A stretch of DNA of 24,680 bases from positions 1-24,680 of the forward strand of contig CAZWQM010000020.1 in assembly GCA_964636225.1 (NCBI GenBank), given 5' to 3'. Shown here piece by piece: positions 16,281-23,844 of this stretch. Within the stretch, counting starts at the first letter, position 1; every line of letters starts with the position of its first letter. The notes under the pieces were generated by a model. That model was given only the letters and a program-made list of their open reading frames with translations. It did no database searches and had not been told where the DNA came from. The position numbers were made by a program, and so were the translations under genes. Source of the DNA: UBA1858 sp964636225 (GTDB lineage Bacteria > Pseudomonadota > Gammaproteobacteria > UBA4575).

Positions 16281-16940
16281 ATGCGCATCGAAAGCATTCA
16301 ATTAGGAGAACCAAAACAAATTGAATCTGACTGGACTAGTGCAATTTACAAGACACCTGTTCAGAACCGCATATTTCTTGGACAGCTTAATCTAGACGGA
16401 GATCAACAGGCCGATTTAAGGGTACATGGCGGCCGTGATAAAGCCGTGAACGTCTATCCTATCGAACATTACGACTATTGGAATCAACGCGCAGGTTTTC
16501 TGCTTCGCAAACACATACAGTTACCTTCACTATGCCATGGTGCTTTTGGTGAAAATTTTTCTGTCTCCGGATTAGACGAGACAACAGTATGTATTGGTGA
16601 TGTATACCAGGTTGGCTCGTGTATTGTAGAAGTCTCTCAACCTCGTCAACCATGCTGGAAACTGGCTCGAAAATTTCAGCAGCCCAAACTTCCTTTTTGG
16701 ATACAACAAACCGGCAGAACTGGTTGGTATTTACGCGTATTACATGAAGGCCATGTTCAGTCACTGGATGACTTTATATTAGTCAACAGAAAAAACCCCG
16801 GGTGGACACTGCAAAAAACTAACACATTGATGTATTCACCACGCAAGTCGACGATTGAAATAGAATCACTCCTTAAGTGTAAAGAACTGTCTGAAAGCTG
16901 GCGCGACACATTTTACAAGCTACTGATTGACTCAGAATAA
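16281..16940 (+). CDS. yiiM: MOSC-domain protein, YiiM type
   Basis: The 219-residue MOSC-domain protein resembles YiiM, which in E. coli binds the molybdenum cofactor and reduces N-hydroxylated compounds such as 6-hydroxylaminopurine. Supporting motifs are DLRVHGGRDKAVNVYPIEHYDYW near residue 45, GAFGENFSVSGLDE near residue 86, and QPRQPCWKLARKF near residue 122. The conserved cysteine in the last motif is the proposed Mo ligand. The length is typical. It is transcribed divergently from djlA, with 71 bp between the two genes. Confidence 0.88.
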   Translation: MRIESIQLGEPKQIESDWTSAIYKTPVQNRIFLGQLNLDGDQQADLRVHGGRDKAVNVYPIEHYDYWNQRAGFLLRKHIQLPSLCHGAFGENFSVSGLDETTVCIGDVYQVGSCIVEVSQPRQPCWKLARKFQQPKLPFWIQQTGRTGWYLRVLHEGHVQSLDDFILVNRKNPGWTLQKTNTLMYSPRKSTIEIESLLKCKELSESWRDTFYKLLIDSE

Positions 16941-17017
16941 ACTCATTATAAAACATGTCATTTGCCAGATTTTCTCAAAAATTCCAATTACTGATATATT
17001 TTTTAATAGCAAGGTTT

Positions 17018-17368
17018 CTATAAAACACCCAGCTTTCTTTGACCCACATAAAATGCAGTCCCTGACGCTGCTGAAGAAAATACTACTGTAGTGCCACTGT
17101 CAAAATAAACCACATCACCAGGTTGTAAGGTTACCGTCTCGCCTCCTTTCTCAGCGATCGTCATTTCTCCTTCCAACATAATTTTGCATTCATCATAATA
17201 GTAGGTATATTCAAGCGGTTTACCTGCCTCCATTTTGAAAAAACCACACGTAATCGGCGCTTCTTCATGATTTGAAGATACTGTATCTTTCAGATAGGCA
17301 TGAATACCCTCGATACCCAATGAGTCAATTGGTTTACTCTGTGCCTTACTGAAATATTGCATTCCCAT
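17018..17368 (-). CDS. Cupin (EutQ-like) protein
   Basis: The 116-residue single-domain cupin resembles the barrel of the ethanolamine-utilisation protein EutQ. YTYYYDECKIMLEGEMTIAEKGGETVTLQPGDVVYFDSGTTVVF covers both cupin motifs. The usual His-rich metal site is degraded (only D-E and no His-x-His), as in EutQ. The ATG at 17368 is preferred over that at 17383 because AAAGGA (17380-17375) then lies 6 bp upstream. No eut genes are nearby, so the function is unknown. It diverges from the LuxR-type gene across about 98 bp and may be its target. Confidence 0.8.
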   Translation of the reverse strand: MGMQYFSKAQSKPIDSLGIEGIHAYLKDTVSSNHEEAPITCGFFKMEAGKPLEYTYYYDECKIMLEGEMTIAEKGGETVTLQPGDVVYFDSGTTVVFSSAASGTAFYVGQRKLGVL

Positions 17369-17466
17369 AATTATTCCTTTCATGAATCAAGTGTAGGACA
17401 ATATTAGAATTGCAGCCTTTACATGCCTATGGCAAATAACCCCTAATTCCATTCATTACTCAAACC

Positions 17467-18243
17467 TTGAACGAAAATCCCCCTTCAATTCAGTCGCTAA
17501 AACAAGACTACATAGAGTCCAACCAGGGATTCGACAGCCGCATGCTAAATTGCGCAGCACATATGATTATATGTATTGAGAATCCCAAGCAACTTGTTGA
17601 AGTCGGGTTGGAGTTTCTTGTAAAAGAATTGTGTGTCAGTCGTGCGGATGCCGGATTTGCCACACCTTCCAACAAACATTACACCCCTATTACCGAATTC
17701 AGAAATAGCCAAATCAACCCACCTTCTATTACCGGATTGATATTGCCCAATCAGCATCCCGCCATGAAAGCGGTTTGGCAATCGTCTACATGCGTTGCCA
17801 TTAATGACGTTTCTAAAGACCCTAATTTAGGTGACTTGAGGAATATATTTTTAGGTGCCGACTGCAAGTCCATGCTGCTACATAAATTGTCCTGGGGGCA
17901 ACAACCGATAGGCATTGCATGTATTGACTATACCAACCTGACACATATATGGAACACAGATGAAGTCGACTATATGCACAAGTTTTGCTCTAACTTTCTG
18001 GGTCCACTCGCTGGTACAAGTAACTATTGGTTTAATCCCAAATTACACAGCATGTTTTCCAAGCCCACTCAATCCGAGCTTGTTGCGATTCGCCTGGCGG
18101 CTCAGGGTATGTCATACAAACAAATAGCAGAACAATTAAATAAATCTACTCGGACCATTGAAAATCAGTTTAGAAATGCACGAAACCGTTTGAATGCCAG
18201 AAACCAGATCGAATTAGTCAAGAAATGCGAGCATTGGCTCTAG
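17467..18243 (+). CDS. LuxR-family regulator with GAF-like sensor domain
   Basis: The 258-residue protein has an N-terminal GAF-like sensor region (about 30-175; LEFLVKELCVSRADAGFATP, then VAINDVSKDPNLGD and SMLLHKLSWGQQPIGIACIDY). The C-terminal LuxR-type helix-turn-helix is TQSELVAIRLAAQGMSYKQIAEQLNKSTRTIENQFRNARNRLNARNQIELV. It lacks the acyl-homoserine-lactone-binding signature, so it is not a quorum-sensing LuxR in the usual sense. The proposed TTG start lacks a ribosome-binding site; an in-frame ATG at about 17542 is the alternative. It may regulate the divergent cupin gene. Confidence 0.8.
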   Translation: MNENPPSIQSLKQDYIESNQGFDSRMLNCAAHMIICIENPKQLVEVGLEFLVKELCVSRADAGFATPSNKHYTPITEFRNSQINPPSITGLILPNQHPAMKAVWQSSTCVAINDVSKDPNLGDLRNIFLGADCKSMLLHKLSWGQQPIGIACIDYTNLTHIWNTDEVDYMHKFCSNFLGPLAGTSNYWFNPKLHSMFSKPTQSELVAIRLAAQGMSYKQIAEQLNKSTRTIENQFRNARNRLNARNQIELVKKCEHWL

Positions 18244-18442
18244 CCCCTCCACTGCTGGCGACCCGCGCACAAAACATACCGTTCATCTGCAGTTTTCTAT
18301 CGCTTAAATGTGCTCCAGCTAACATTTCAGCTATTCACTGCCTTCTATTTGGAAATTATTTATTCAGTATGTGCTTGATTTTAAAGTTTTAAAAACCTTT
18401 TTTATGGATAGTCTAGTCCTGACTCACATTGACTGAACTACA

Positions 18443-19374
18443 GTGGAAGACACTAGCCAAATACTCAACCTGTTGTCCGAAGACACGGTCGTCACACGTC
18501 CGTCTGATGGACTGCTAAAAAAGCAGTGTAAATCCAGCATTATTGTGTCGATCACTGCGATATGCGGACCACGCACAGGGTTATCATTTCAGCTCAAACC
18601 CCATGCCGATTTGACATTAGGTCGTTCTCCTCAAGCGGATATCCAAATTGTCGACACGGGTATTTCAAGAACCCATATTCGTATGCGCTTTAACGGCATT
18701 TCAGTCATAGTAGAAGACCTTGACAGTGCCAATGGCACTTATGTCAATGGCGTCAATTTGAGAGGCAAAATTGAAATCAAAAATGGAGACCAGGTATCCA
18801 TCGGAGTTTCTACCGCGCTTAAGTTTTCGTTGAATAATCAACTTGATACAGAATATAAAGACTATATCGAGGAGCAACTTTCCAAAGATATATTAACCAA
18901 GGCCTATAACCGCAAGGCCTTTGCGCATTTTCAAACAGCGCTTATATATCTGCAAAAAGAGATTTCAGCTCACTGTGCCTGTTTATGATTGATGTCGATA
19001 ATTTCAAAACCATTAATGATACTCATGGTCATCAGGTAGGTGATAAAATACTAAAACATATCGCTGACAAGCTGATCCAGACGGCACGCTCGGCAGACAT
19101 TGTTTGTCGCTATGGTGGAGACGAATTTGCCATTGTCTGCCCAAATATAAGTTCATTAAAAGGTCTACAGCTGGCTGAACAGATCAGACATAATATTGAG
19201 GCAATGAGTTTTTCAATCAACGGTAAAAAAATTAAAACGACTTTGAGCATTGGCGTTTCAAACTATCCATTTAATCAGATCACCTGCGTTTCGCAATTAA
19301 TCGCCTATGCGGACAAAGCCATGTATAAGGCCAAACGAAAAGGCCGTAATCAAATTGGCCTGCTATCGGAATAA
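18443..19374 (+). pseudogene. FHA-GGDEF diguanylate cyclase split by a frameshift
   Basis: The gene should encode one protein. An N-terminal FHA phosphothreonine-binding domain (LTLGRSPQAD, ISRTHIRM, SANGTYVNG) is followed by a GGDEF domain that makes cyclic di-GMP. The first frame (18443-18988) contains the domain start DILTKAYNRKAF, then leaves the family sequence. The second frame (ATG 18985, stop 19374) continues MIDVDNFKTINDTHGHQ, with an inhibitory I-site RSAD and intact RYGGDEF. Upstream of that ATG the second frame already reads AKRDFSSLCLF, typical GGDEF sequence. The shift therefore lies at about 18941-18951, in TTATATATC. One missing base there restores the usual spacing between NR and MID. 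The two frames overlap as ATGA, so reinitiation is possible. The start is GTG. Confidence 0.85.
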
Positions 19375-19464
19375 TCCTCTACACCCATCAGGCAAATCTG
19401 CCCCCCATATTTCTCATTAGAAACATATAGTTATATCGCGTCCTGTTTATTTTACATAGAAGCA

Positions 19465-19493
19465 TTGTCTGGCTGCTGAAACTAATGTATTGT
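19465..19493 (+). promoter_or_regulatory. Probable zur promoter
   Basis: TTGTCT (19465-19470) and TATTGT (19488-19493) are spaced by 17 bp and match the consensus at four of six positions each. The -10 hexamer lies within the left arm of the Zur-box palindrome, so bound Zur would block it. Transcription would begin near 19500, about 25 nt before the proposed TTG start. Confidence 0.45.
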
Positions 19494-19523
19494 TATGTTA
19501 TAACAATACATTAGTTTCAGCAG
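19473..19523. promoter_or_regulatory. 51-bp inverted repeat with Zur-box core
   Basis: Two perfect 24-bp arms (19473-19496 and 19500-19523) flank a 3-bp centre GTT. The core TGTTAT-GTT-ATAACA matches the gammaproteobacterial Zur-box form TGTTAT-ANT-ATAACA. The repeat ends 1 bp before the TTG start of zur. Autoregulation by Zur with zinc is the natural reading. The arms extend well beyond a normal 23-bp Zur box. Confidence 0.85.
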
Positions 19524-19524
19524 A

Positions 19525-19983
19525 TTGAGAGATCGACATCAACACAGTTTATGCATAAAAAGTGCGCTTCAGCGTGCAGAGAACATCTGTCGCCAGCGCT
19601 GTTTACGTCTGACGCCTATTCGTAAAAAAGTCCTTGAACTTATATGGCAAAGCCATAAACCGATTAAGGCTTATGATCTATTAGCCAGCCTCAGTACAAG
19701 CGAGCATGTCGAAAAGCCGCCTACTGTCTATCGAGCCCTGGATTTTCTTTTAGAGAATCAACTGATTCACAAGATCAAAAGTATTAATGCATACATTGGC
19801 TGCGAAGTCGACCACGAAGCTCTGGACAGCAAATTTCTGGTTTGTGACCAGTGCAATGAAGTTCGGGAACTGCATGAGCCAAAGTTAAACAAAACCCTGC
19901 TGGAGACTAGTGAAAAACAAGGGTTTATTCCCAACCAGACTTCCATTGAAATACATGGCACCTGTGCCAGATGTTCAAAGTAA
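19525..19983 (+). CDS. zur: Zinc uptake regulator Zur (Fur family)
   Basis: Zur represses zinc-uptake genes when zinc-loaded. The 152-residue product matches Zur better than Fur: ALQRAENICRQRCLRLTPIRKKVLELIWQSHKPIKAYDLL, then PPTVYRALDFLLENQLIHKIKSINAYIGC. The structural zinc cysteines are C107/C110 (CDQC) and C147/C150 (CARC). The N-terminus is His-containing (RDRHQHSLCIK). No ATG is in frame before the conserved region, so the TTG at 19525 is taken as start; no clear ribosome-binding site is present. The Zur-box palindrome is directly upstream. The MerC gene begins 1 bp after the stop. Confidence 0.93.
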   Translation: MRDRHQHSLCIKSALQRAENICRQRCLRLTPIRKKVLELIWQSHKPIKAYDLLASLSTSEHVEKPPTVYRALDFLLENQLIHKIKSINAYIGCEVDHEALDSKFLVCDQCNEVRELHEPKLNKTLLETSEKQGFIPNQTSIEIHGTCARCSK

Positions 19984-19984
19984 T

Positions 19985-20419
19985 ATGCAAGAACGTTTAG
20001 ATAAATTTGCAATCTTGCTGTCAGGTTTATGTGCTATTCATTGCATTGCCTTACCTATCTTCGTCAGCATTTTGCCTCTGTTATCATACACCACGCGTCA
20101 TGGTAATCACTTCCACGAATTCTGGTTTCATCAGTTTATTTTAATATTCATCTTACCCGTCAGCCTACTGGCTATTATTTCCGGTTACAAAACGCATAGA
20201 AAACTGCTTCCCGCTGTTATTTCTATGATTGGACTCATCATTCTGGCGTTTGTAGCCACATTTGCCGAGCAGTTATTAGTTTATCGAGTCATCCCTCCTG
20301 CCGGTGAAACACTACTCACCTTAACTGGTGGAGTCATTCATGCGCTTGGGCACTTGCTAAATGTACAGGCAACCAGAAAGAAACAGCCTCATTGTCATAT
20401 TTCAGGAAAATGCAAATAA
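19985..20419 (+). CDS. MerC-domain membrane protein in the Zur operon
   Basis: The 144-residue inner-membrane protein has four hydrophobic segments and the MerC start pattern LLSGLCAIHCIALPIFVSILPLL. The metal-binding cysteines are C16 and C20; a His-rich loop (RHGNHFHEFWFHQF) and a His/Cys tail (HCHISGKCK) follow. Classical MerC imports mercuric ion, but no mer genes are here. The position 1 bp after zur points to zinc or another divalent metal. The ATG at 19985 is chosen over an in-frame upstream start lying inside zur. Its end overlaps the next small gene by 10 bp. Confidence 0.88.
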   Translation: MQERLDKFAILLSGLCAIHCIALPIFVSILPLLSYTTRHGNHFHEFWFHQFILIFILPVSLLAIISGYKTHRKLLPAVISMIGLIILAFVATFAEQLLVYRVIPPAGETLLTLTGGVIHALGHLLNVQATRKKQPHCHISGKCK

Positions 20420-20562
20420 AAAAACAATTTCTTACAGCCCTAACATTACTACTGCCTTATACAACTTTTGTTATGGCGGAACATGAGCACCATGATCATG
20501 ATGACAACTTTGAGTTTACTGAACACGAAGCACATGAACATGGTCGCGCAGTTGCCGAATAA
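20410..20562 (+). CDS. 50-residue His-rich secreted peptide, ZrgA-like N-terminus
   Basis: This short gene starts at ATG 20410 and overlaps the end of the MerC gene in another frame. Residues 1-23 are a signal peptide (MQIKKQF, then hydrophobic, ending FVMA). The mature 27 residues are EHEHHDHDDNFEFTEHEAHE followed by HGRAVAE, with seven histidines and many acidic residues, a likely zinc ligand in the periplasm. EHEAHEHG resembles the beginning of ZrgA/DUF2796 periplasmic zinc proteins, but the rest of that protein is missing and no other frame continues it. It is either a true micro-protein or a truncated zrgA. Being third in the zur unit supports a zinc role. Confidence 0.7.
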   Translation: MQIKKQFLTALTLLLPYTTFVMAEHEHHDHDDNFEFTEHEAHEHGRAVAE

Positions 20563-20587
20563 ACTACCTACGTCTAAGTATTTATAC

Positions 20588-20624
20588 ATAGATTTTTTTG
20601 ATTAAGCTTTCATAAAAAATCTAT
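20588..20624 (+). terminator. AT-rich hairpin after the zinc operon
   Basis: ATAGATTTTTT (20588-20598) and AAAAAATCTAT (20614-20624) form a perfect 11-bp inverted repeat with a 15-base loop, 25 bp after the His-rich peptide gene. The stem is AT-rich and not followed by a T-run, so it is a weak terminator candidate. The rest of 20563-20840 shows no gene. Confidence 0.4.
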
Positions 20625-20840
20625 ACTTTATGCATAACCTGAAGTAAGATTGATAACTCACTAAACAAGCAGTTCTAGAATAATTTTATTCAATATATAT
20701 TTGAGATACCGGTTTAATTTATTCGTATGCCTACATCTTAAAGTATGTATTGACATACAACATTAGTAATAATGTTTAACTTACAGTTTGCGTTAACAAA
20801 GCTAGTCGAAAGTTTCGAAATTTCACGAATGGTATTTAGC

Positions 20841-21119
20841 TTACGAAACTTTGATTCTGACGACATTCATGATCTCCATTTGAATGCCTGCTATATTTTC
20901 AACAGTAGGATAATAAGTCAGGTTGACTCGCTGCCCCTTTAGGCTTTTATACTGCGTTTGTCTTTTATATCTAAAGGGCACATCACAGCCTTCAACCATT
21001 AGCGTATTCACAATCCATTTTCCTGCTTCTCGTTGCACGTGAGAGGTTACTTTCATCATTTCGGAATGAACCAGCTTTTCATGTCGTTTAAGTAACTTTT
21101 TCGGTTCTGGCTGCTTCAT
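20841..21119 (-). CDS. Small basic protein of unknown function
   Basis: From the ATG at 21119 the protein has 92 residues and is strongly basic: MKQPEPKKLLKRHEKLVHSE, then MMKVTSHVQREAGKWIVNTLMVEGCDVPFRYKRQTQYKSLKGQRVNLTYYPTVENIAGI. A GTG at 21149 would add 10 residues; neither start has a clear ribosome-binding site. There is no signal peptide or membrane segment. The segment VPFRYKRQTQYKSLKGQRVNLTYYP suggests a beta-rich core with possible nucleic-acid contacts, but I do not recognise the family. It stands alone upstream of an AT-rich gap. Confidence 0.65.
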   Translation of the reverse strand: MKQPEPKKLLKRHEKLVHSEMMKVTSHVQREAGKWIVNTLMVEGCDVPFRYKRQTQYKSLKGQRVNLTYYPTVENIAGIQMEIMNVVRIKVS

Positions 21120-21233
21120 ATCAATTTGATGACTTATGCTCTTAAACACCTGTAACTTTTTTATAAAGACTACTCCAGGAAATGATTACTGCGCTTAACA
21201 GTAATCTCACTGATTTTCTGCCATCAATCAGGA

Positions 21234-22331
21234 TTACTCAACCAAATTCACCGCTTGCATACTGGCTTCCAATGCCCCTTCTAGAAAACCGTTATTCGAG
21301 CCACGATAGTCTGCCGCTTCTGAGCCTGACCATATCAAACGATGATTCCAGCTCGGTTCGTTAATATCGCCTATATTGTTTAATGGATGAAATCGTTGCA
21401 GCTCCTGATCAAGCTCAGTCGATGTATATTGTTCCTGCGCCCAATCCTGCAAATAGACAGCTACAGGGTTCAGTGCCTGTTCTCCAAATAACCTGCCAAG
21501 CTGCTCAACTGACATTTTTTTCAGTTCTTCCTGACGATTTCTTCTATGCGCTGGTGGCACACCTACAAAACCGAACAATGCATATAAACTTCCAGCTTCG
21601 TAAGAAGCATCATGAATTTCCTGTAATGGTCCACGATGGCTAATCACATCTCCCGACATTCCCTGTTGACGCCAGAACGGCTGATCATAAACGCATACCA
21701 GTTTGGCATGCCCAGCCATCCATGTAGCGATATCCAGTAACTGCTTTTTTCTTTCTTCAGAAAAACACGGCTCAAAGTGAATATGAGCCAATGCGACTCT
21801 GGGTGGCAGTGTCAGTATCACATGGTTGCTCACTAACTGGTTTTCAACGTTATTTACAACATAAGTAGTCGTCAGTTTGTCAGAGCGATATTTTATATTG
21901 CACACTGCTGCATTGCACAAAACGTTATCACTTGACAGGCTTTCATGTAATTTTTTAATTAACTGCCGTATTCCACCTTTGAGTCGATATGCACCGCTCA
22001 TTGATATACCGTCCACACCACGCTGCACATAACCGTGCGCATCCTCATACACTCCCACACCTTGAGAGTTATGGAAAAACTTTTCGTTATCCATACCCAA
22101 TTCTTTTAACAGAGCATGCATACGTTGCTGCCCCGGCCAAAACCAGCTGGGCCCTAAGTCAAACGCGGCTAAATCTGCCTGGTACACATTTGAACCGTTA
22201 AAAGATAATATTCTTCCGCCAAAGCGATTACGCGCTTCCAGCAAAGCATATTGGATATGACGTTTTTGGCATTGATAGGCCGCATGCAGACCACTCAAGC
22301 CACCACCAATGATGACGACATCTACATGCAT
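21234..22331 (-). CDS. FAD-dependent amine oxidase family oxidoreductase
   Basis: The 365-residue flavoprotein resembles flavin monoamine oxidases. It has the N-terminal dinucleotide-binding motif VVIIGGGLSGLHAAYQ, then LLEARNRFGGRI for the ribose and adenine contacts. The C-terminal FAD-binding region is LIWSGSEAADYRGSNNGFLEGALEASMQAV. ALFGFVGVPPAHRR and YLQDWAQEQYTSTELD fit the middle domain. It is shorter than typical MAOs (about 450). The substrate cannot be inferred. It overlaps the upstream SDR gene by one base (TGATG), which implies coupled translation and a joint pathway. Confidence 0.9.
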   Translation of the reverse strand: MHVDVVIIGGGLSGLHAAYQCQKRHIQYALLEARNRFGGRILSFNGSNVYQADLAAFDLGPSWFWPGQQRMHALLKELGMDNEKFFHNSQGVGVYEDAHGYVQRGVDGISMSGAYRLKGGIRQLIKKLHESLSSDNVLCNAAVCNIKYRSDKLTTTYVVNNVENQLVSNHVILTLPPRVALAHIHFEPCFSEERKKQLLDIATWMAGHAKLVCVYDQPFWRQQGMSGDVISHRGPLQEIHDASYEAGSLYALFGFVGVPPAHRRNRQEELKKMSVEQLGRLFGEQALNPVAVYLQDWAQEQYTSTELDQELQRFHPLNNIGDINEPSWNHRLIWSGSEAADYRGSNNGFLEGALEASMQAVNLVE

Positions 22332-23014
22332 CAGAATATTTCTTTAGAAGGCCTTAAATCGAGCTCGTGTGTCCATGCTGATGGTTTTTGATTAATTAAC
22401 TGAAGATAAACTTCTGCTACTTCCTCAGTAGACATCATGTCAGATGGATCAAGCGTATGTAGCCGGCGACTATTCATTGTATCAAGAATACCATCCAATA
22501 TTACATGGGCAACATGTATGCCTTGCTTTTGATATTCACGTGCAATCGATTGAGTCAATCCTCGCAAAGCGAACTTAGCAGATGCAAACGCAGAAAAATT
22601 AGCCCCCGCACGCAGACTAGCAGTTGCTCCTGACACTAATATTGTTCCATCTCCTCGTTCAACCATGCCTGGCAACACGGCTTGAAATACATTAAACGCG
22701 GTCAGCACCATGGAGCGCCACGCTAGTTCAAATTCTTCAATTGGAGTTTTTATTAAAGGACTAACATATAAATGTGCCGGATTATGAATCAAAACTTTTG
22801 GCACACCATAGTGATTAACAATATCTGCAATTCTGCCACTGACTTCGTTAGCATTTGAAGCATCTATCTGGATCATGCTGACATTATCGATATCACTGCT
22901 GACTATCGACCGATTGAGTCCAACGACTTGATACCCCGAAGTCGAAAGTGTTAATGCTAAGCTTTTACCCAGACCTTCGCCAGTACCAATAATAATTGCT
23001 AACGGTTTACTCAT
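22331..23014 (-). CDS. Atypical short-chain dehydrogenase-like protein lacking the catalytic tyrosine
   Basis: From the ATG at 23014 the product has 227 residues. The glycine-rich loop GTGEGLGKSLA is an incomplete TGxxxGxG. IHNPAHLYVSPLIKTP replaces the usual NNAG block. The catalytic region VSGATASLRAGANFSAFASAKFALRGL has Phe (F143) where classical SDRs have Tyr, while Ser129 and Lys147 remain. This matches the described SDR subgroup c10, which has Phe at this place. It may therefore bind a nucleotide without classical catalysis, or act with the coupled flavoprotein. A GTG/ATG-led extension to 23125 is rejected, because it reads into the tRNA-like remnant. Confidence 0.88.
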   Translation of the reverse strand: MSKPLAIIIGTGEGLGKSLALTLSTSGYQVVGLNRSIVSSDIDNVSMIQIDASNANEVSGRIADIVNHYGVPKVLIHNPAHLYVSPLIKTPIEEFELAWRSMVLTAFNVFQAVLPGMVERGDGTILVSGATASLRAGANFSAFASAKFALRGLTQSIAREYQKQGIHVAHVILDGILDTMNSRRLHTLDPSDMMSTEEVAEVYLQLINQKPSAWTHELDLRPSKEIF

Positions 23015-23106
23015 CTCATATATATGTAGATTAAATAATTGAGCATTATAAAGTTTTTCATAGACATGCCAACAATATATAAGAAAAATCTCTGCATTAG
23101 ACATTG

Positions 23107-23172
23107 CAGACAGGAACTCGATCAAACCGCCGACACGATGATTTTCAATTAGCTCACCAATACTTCCTGAGC
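23107..23172 (-). repeat. Degenerate tRNA-Phe-like remnant (distal attachment-site copy)
   Basis: ACCGCCGACACGATGATTTTCA at 23126-23147 differs at only one of 22 bases from 24481-24502 in the tRNA-Phe sequence. This covers the anticodon loop, variable loop and T-arm start. Weaker similarity extends to both sides (GACAGGAACTCGATC on the left, CTGAGCTT on the right). Direction is the same as in the 24459-24534 copy. It does not fold into a tRNA. It marks the left edge of a 1.3-kb AT-rich islet. Confidence 0.7.
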
Positions 23173-23827
23173 TTAAATTACAGTTACTTACAAAGCTCTC
23201 TATCTATTTTCTGCCTCTTAACCATAGTTCATTTAAGATTATCTCATATATAGCCTGACACATTTTCGACACAGGCTAAATATATCTCTTTACAATTCAA
23301 TAGTGATTATTCATATAAAAATATACAGCATTTAAGATAAATAAAATGACTATAAATACTAGTGCTCTTTCTCTTTCAATCCCTCACAATAAACTTGTAT
23401 CTGATTTATGAAATTTACTTTGCAGCACTCCCTTGCTGGCAAAAAAGCAGGATGTGCTAGTGTTTAGCTAAGGCATGGTTTTCTCGGAATAAAATTAGGT
23501 CAGCACTCTTTAATTCAAGTCATCGCCACGCTTGCAACATTCTCCGTATTTCAGACAATTCAAGAAAGCAGTCTCAATTCGCGTTAAAGCTTAACTTCTT
23601 ATAATAATTAAATTTAATGCATTAATTAAGTTTACCTTATTCGCTTAAAACCACTTGTCTTCAGCATAAGCTAAATGTAAACGATATATAAACAAAAAGT
23701 TTATGCTGACATAAATTATTTAAAGTTTCTTTTGAAATAAATAACTAACTATTAATTCATTGCACTAAAAAACAAGATTCAATAAATTCAAGAACATTAT
23801 CCAAACAATTTTATTAGGAGACTCAAG
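23173..23827. other. AT-rich gene-poor interval in the tRNA-bounded islet
   Basis: About 650 bp without a credible gene. Only tiny frames occur (for example 21 codons from 23346 and 17 codons from 23408), with no ribosome-binding site I trust. A short hairpin, TAGCCTG (23251-23257) with CAGGCTA (23272-23278), is present. The composition is clearly more AT-rich than the core genes to the left, consistent with acquired or decaying DNA. Confidence 0.5.
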
Positions 23828-23844
23828 ATAAAAAAAGTAAATTA

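Noticed and set aside
18967..18972. AGCTCA occurring near both the pilT and GGDEF frameshifts, suggesting a shared error motif
   Set aside because: Reading both frames closely moves the GGDEF shift upstream to the TA repeat, and AGCTCA occurs elsewhere in intact genes.
19910..19984. Upstream start for the MerC gene inside zur
   Set aside because: The 25 extra residues are out-of-frame zur sequence; the ATG at 19985 fits the MerC N-terminus.
20743..20758. GTATGT-ATTG-ACATAC inverted repeat as an operator
   Set aside because: Only 6-bp arms in AT-rich DNA, not near a gene start; chance is a fair explanation.
23015..23125. N-terminal extension of the SDR gene
   Set aside because: It reads into the degenerate tRNA-like remnant and adds 37 residues before the family start MSKPLAIIIGTG.
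23346..23461. Two overlapping micro-frames of 21 and 17 codons
   Set aside because: No ribosome-binding site, no signal peptide or motif; not supportable as genes.
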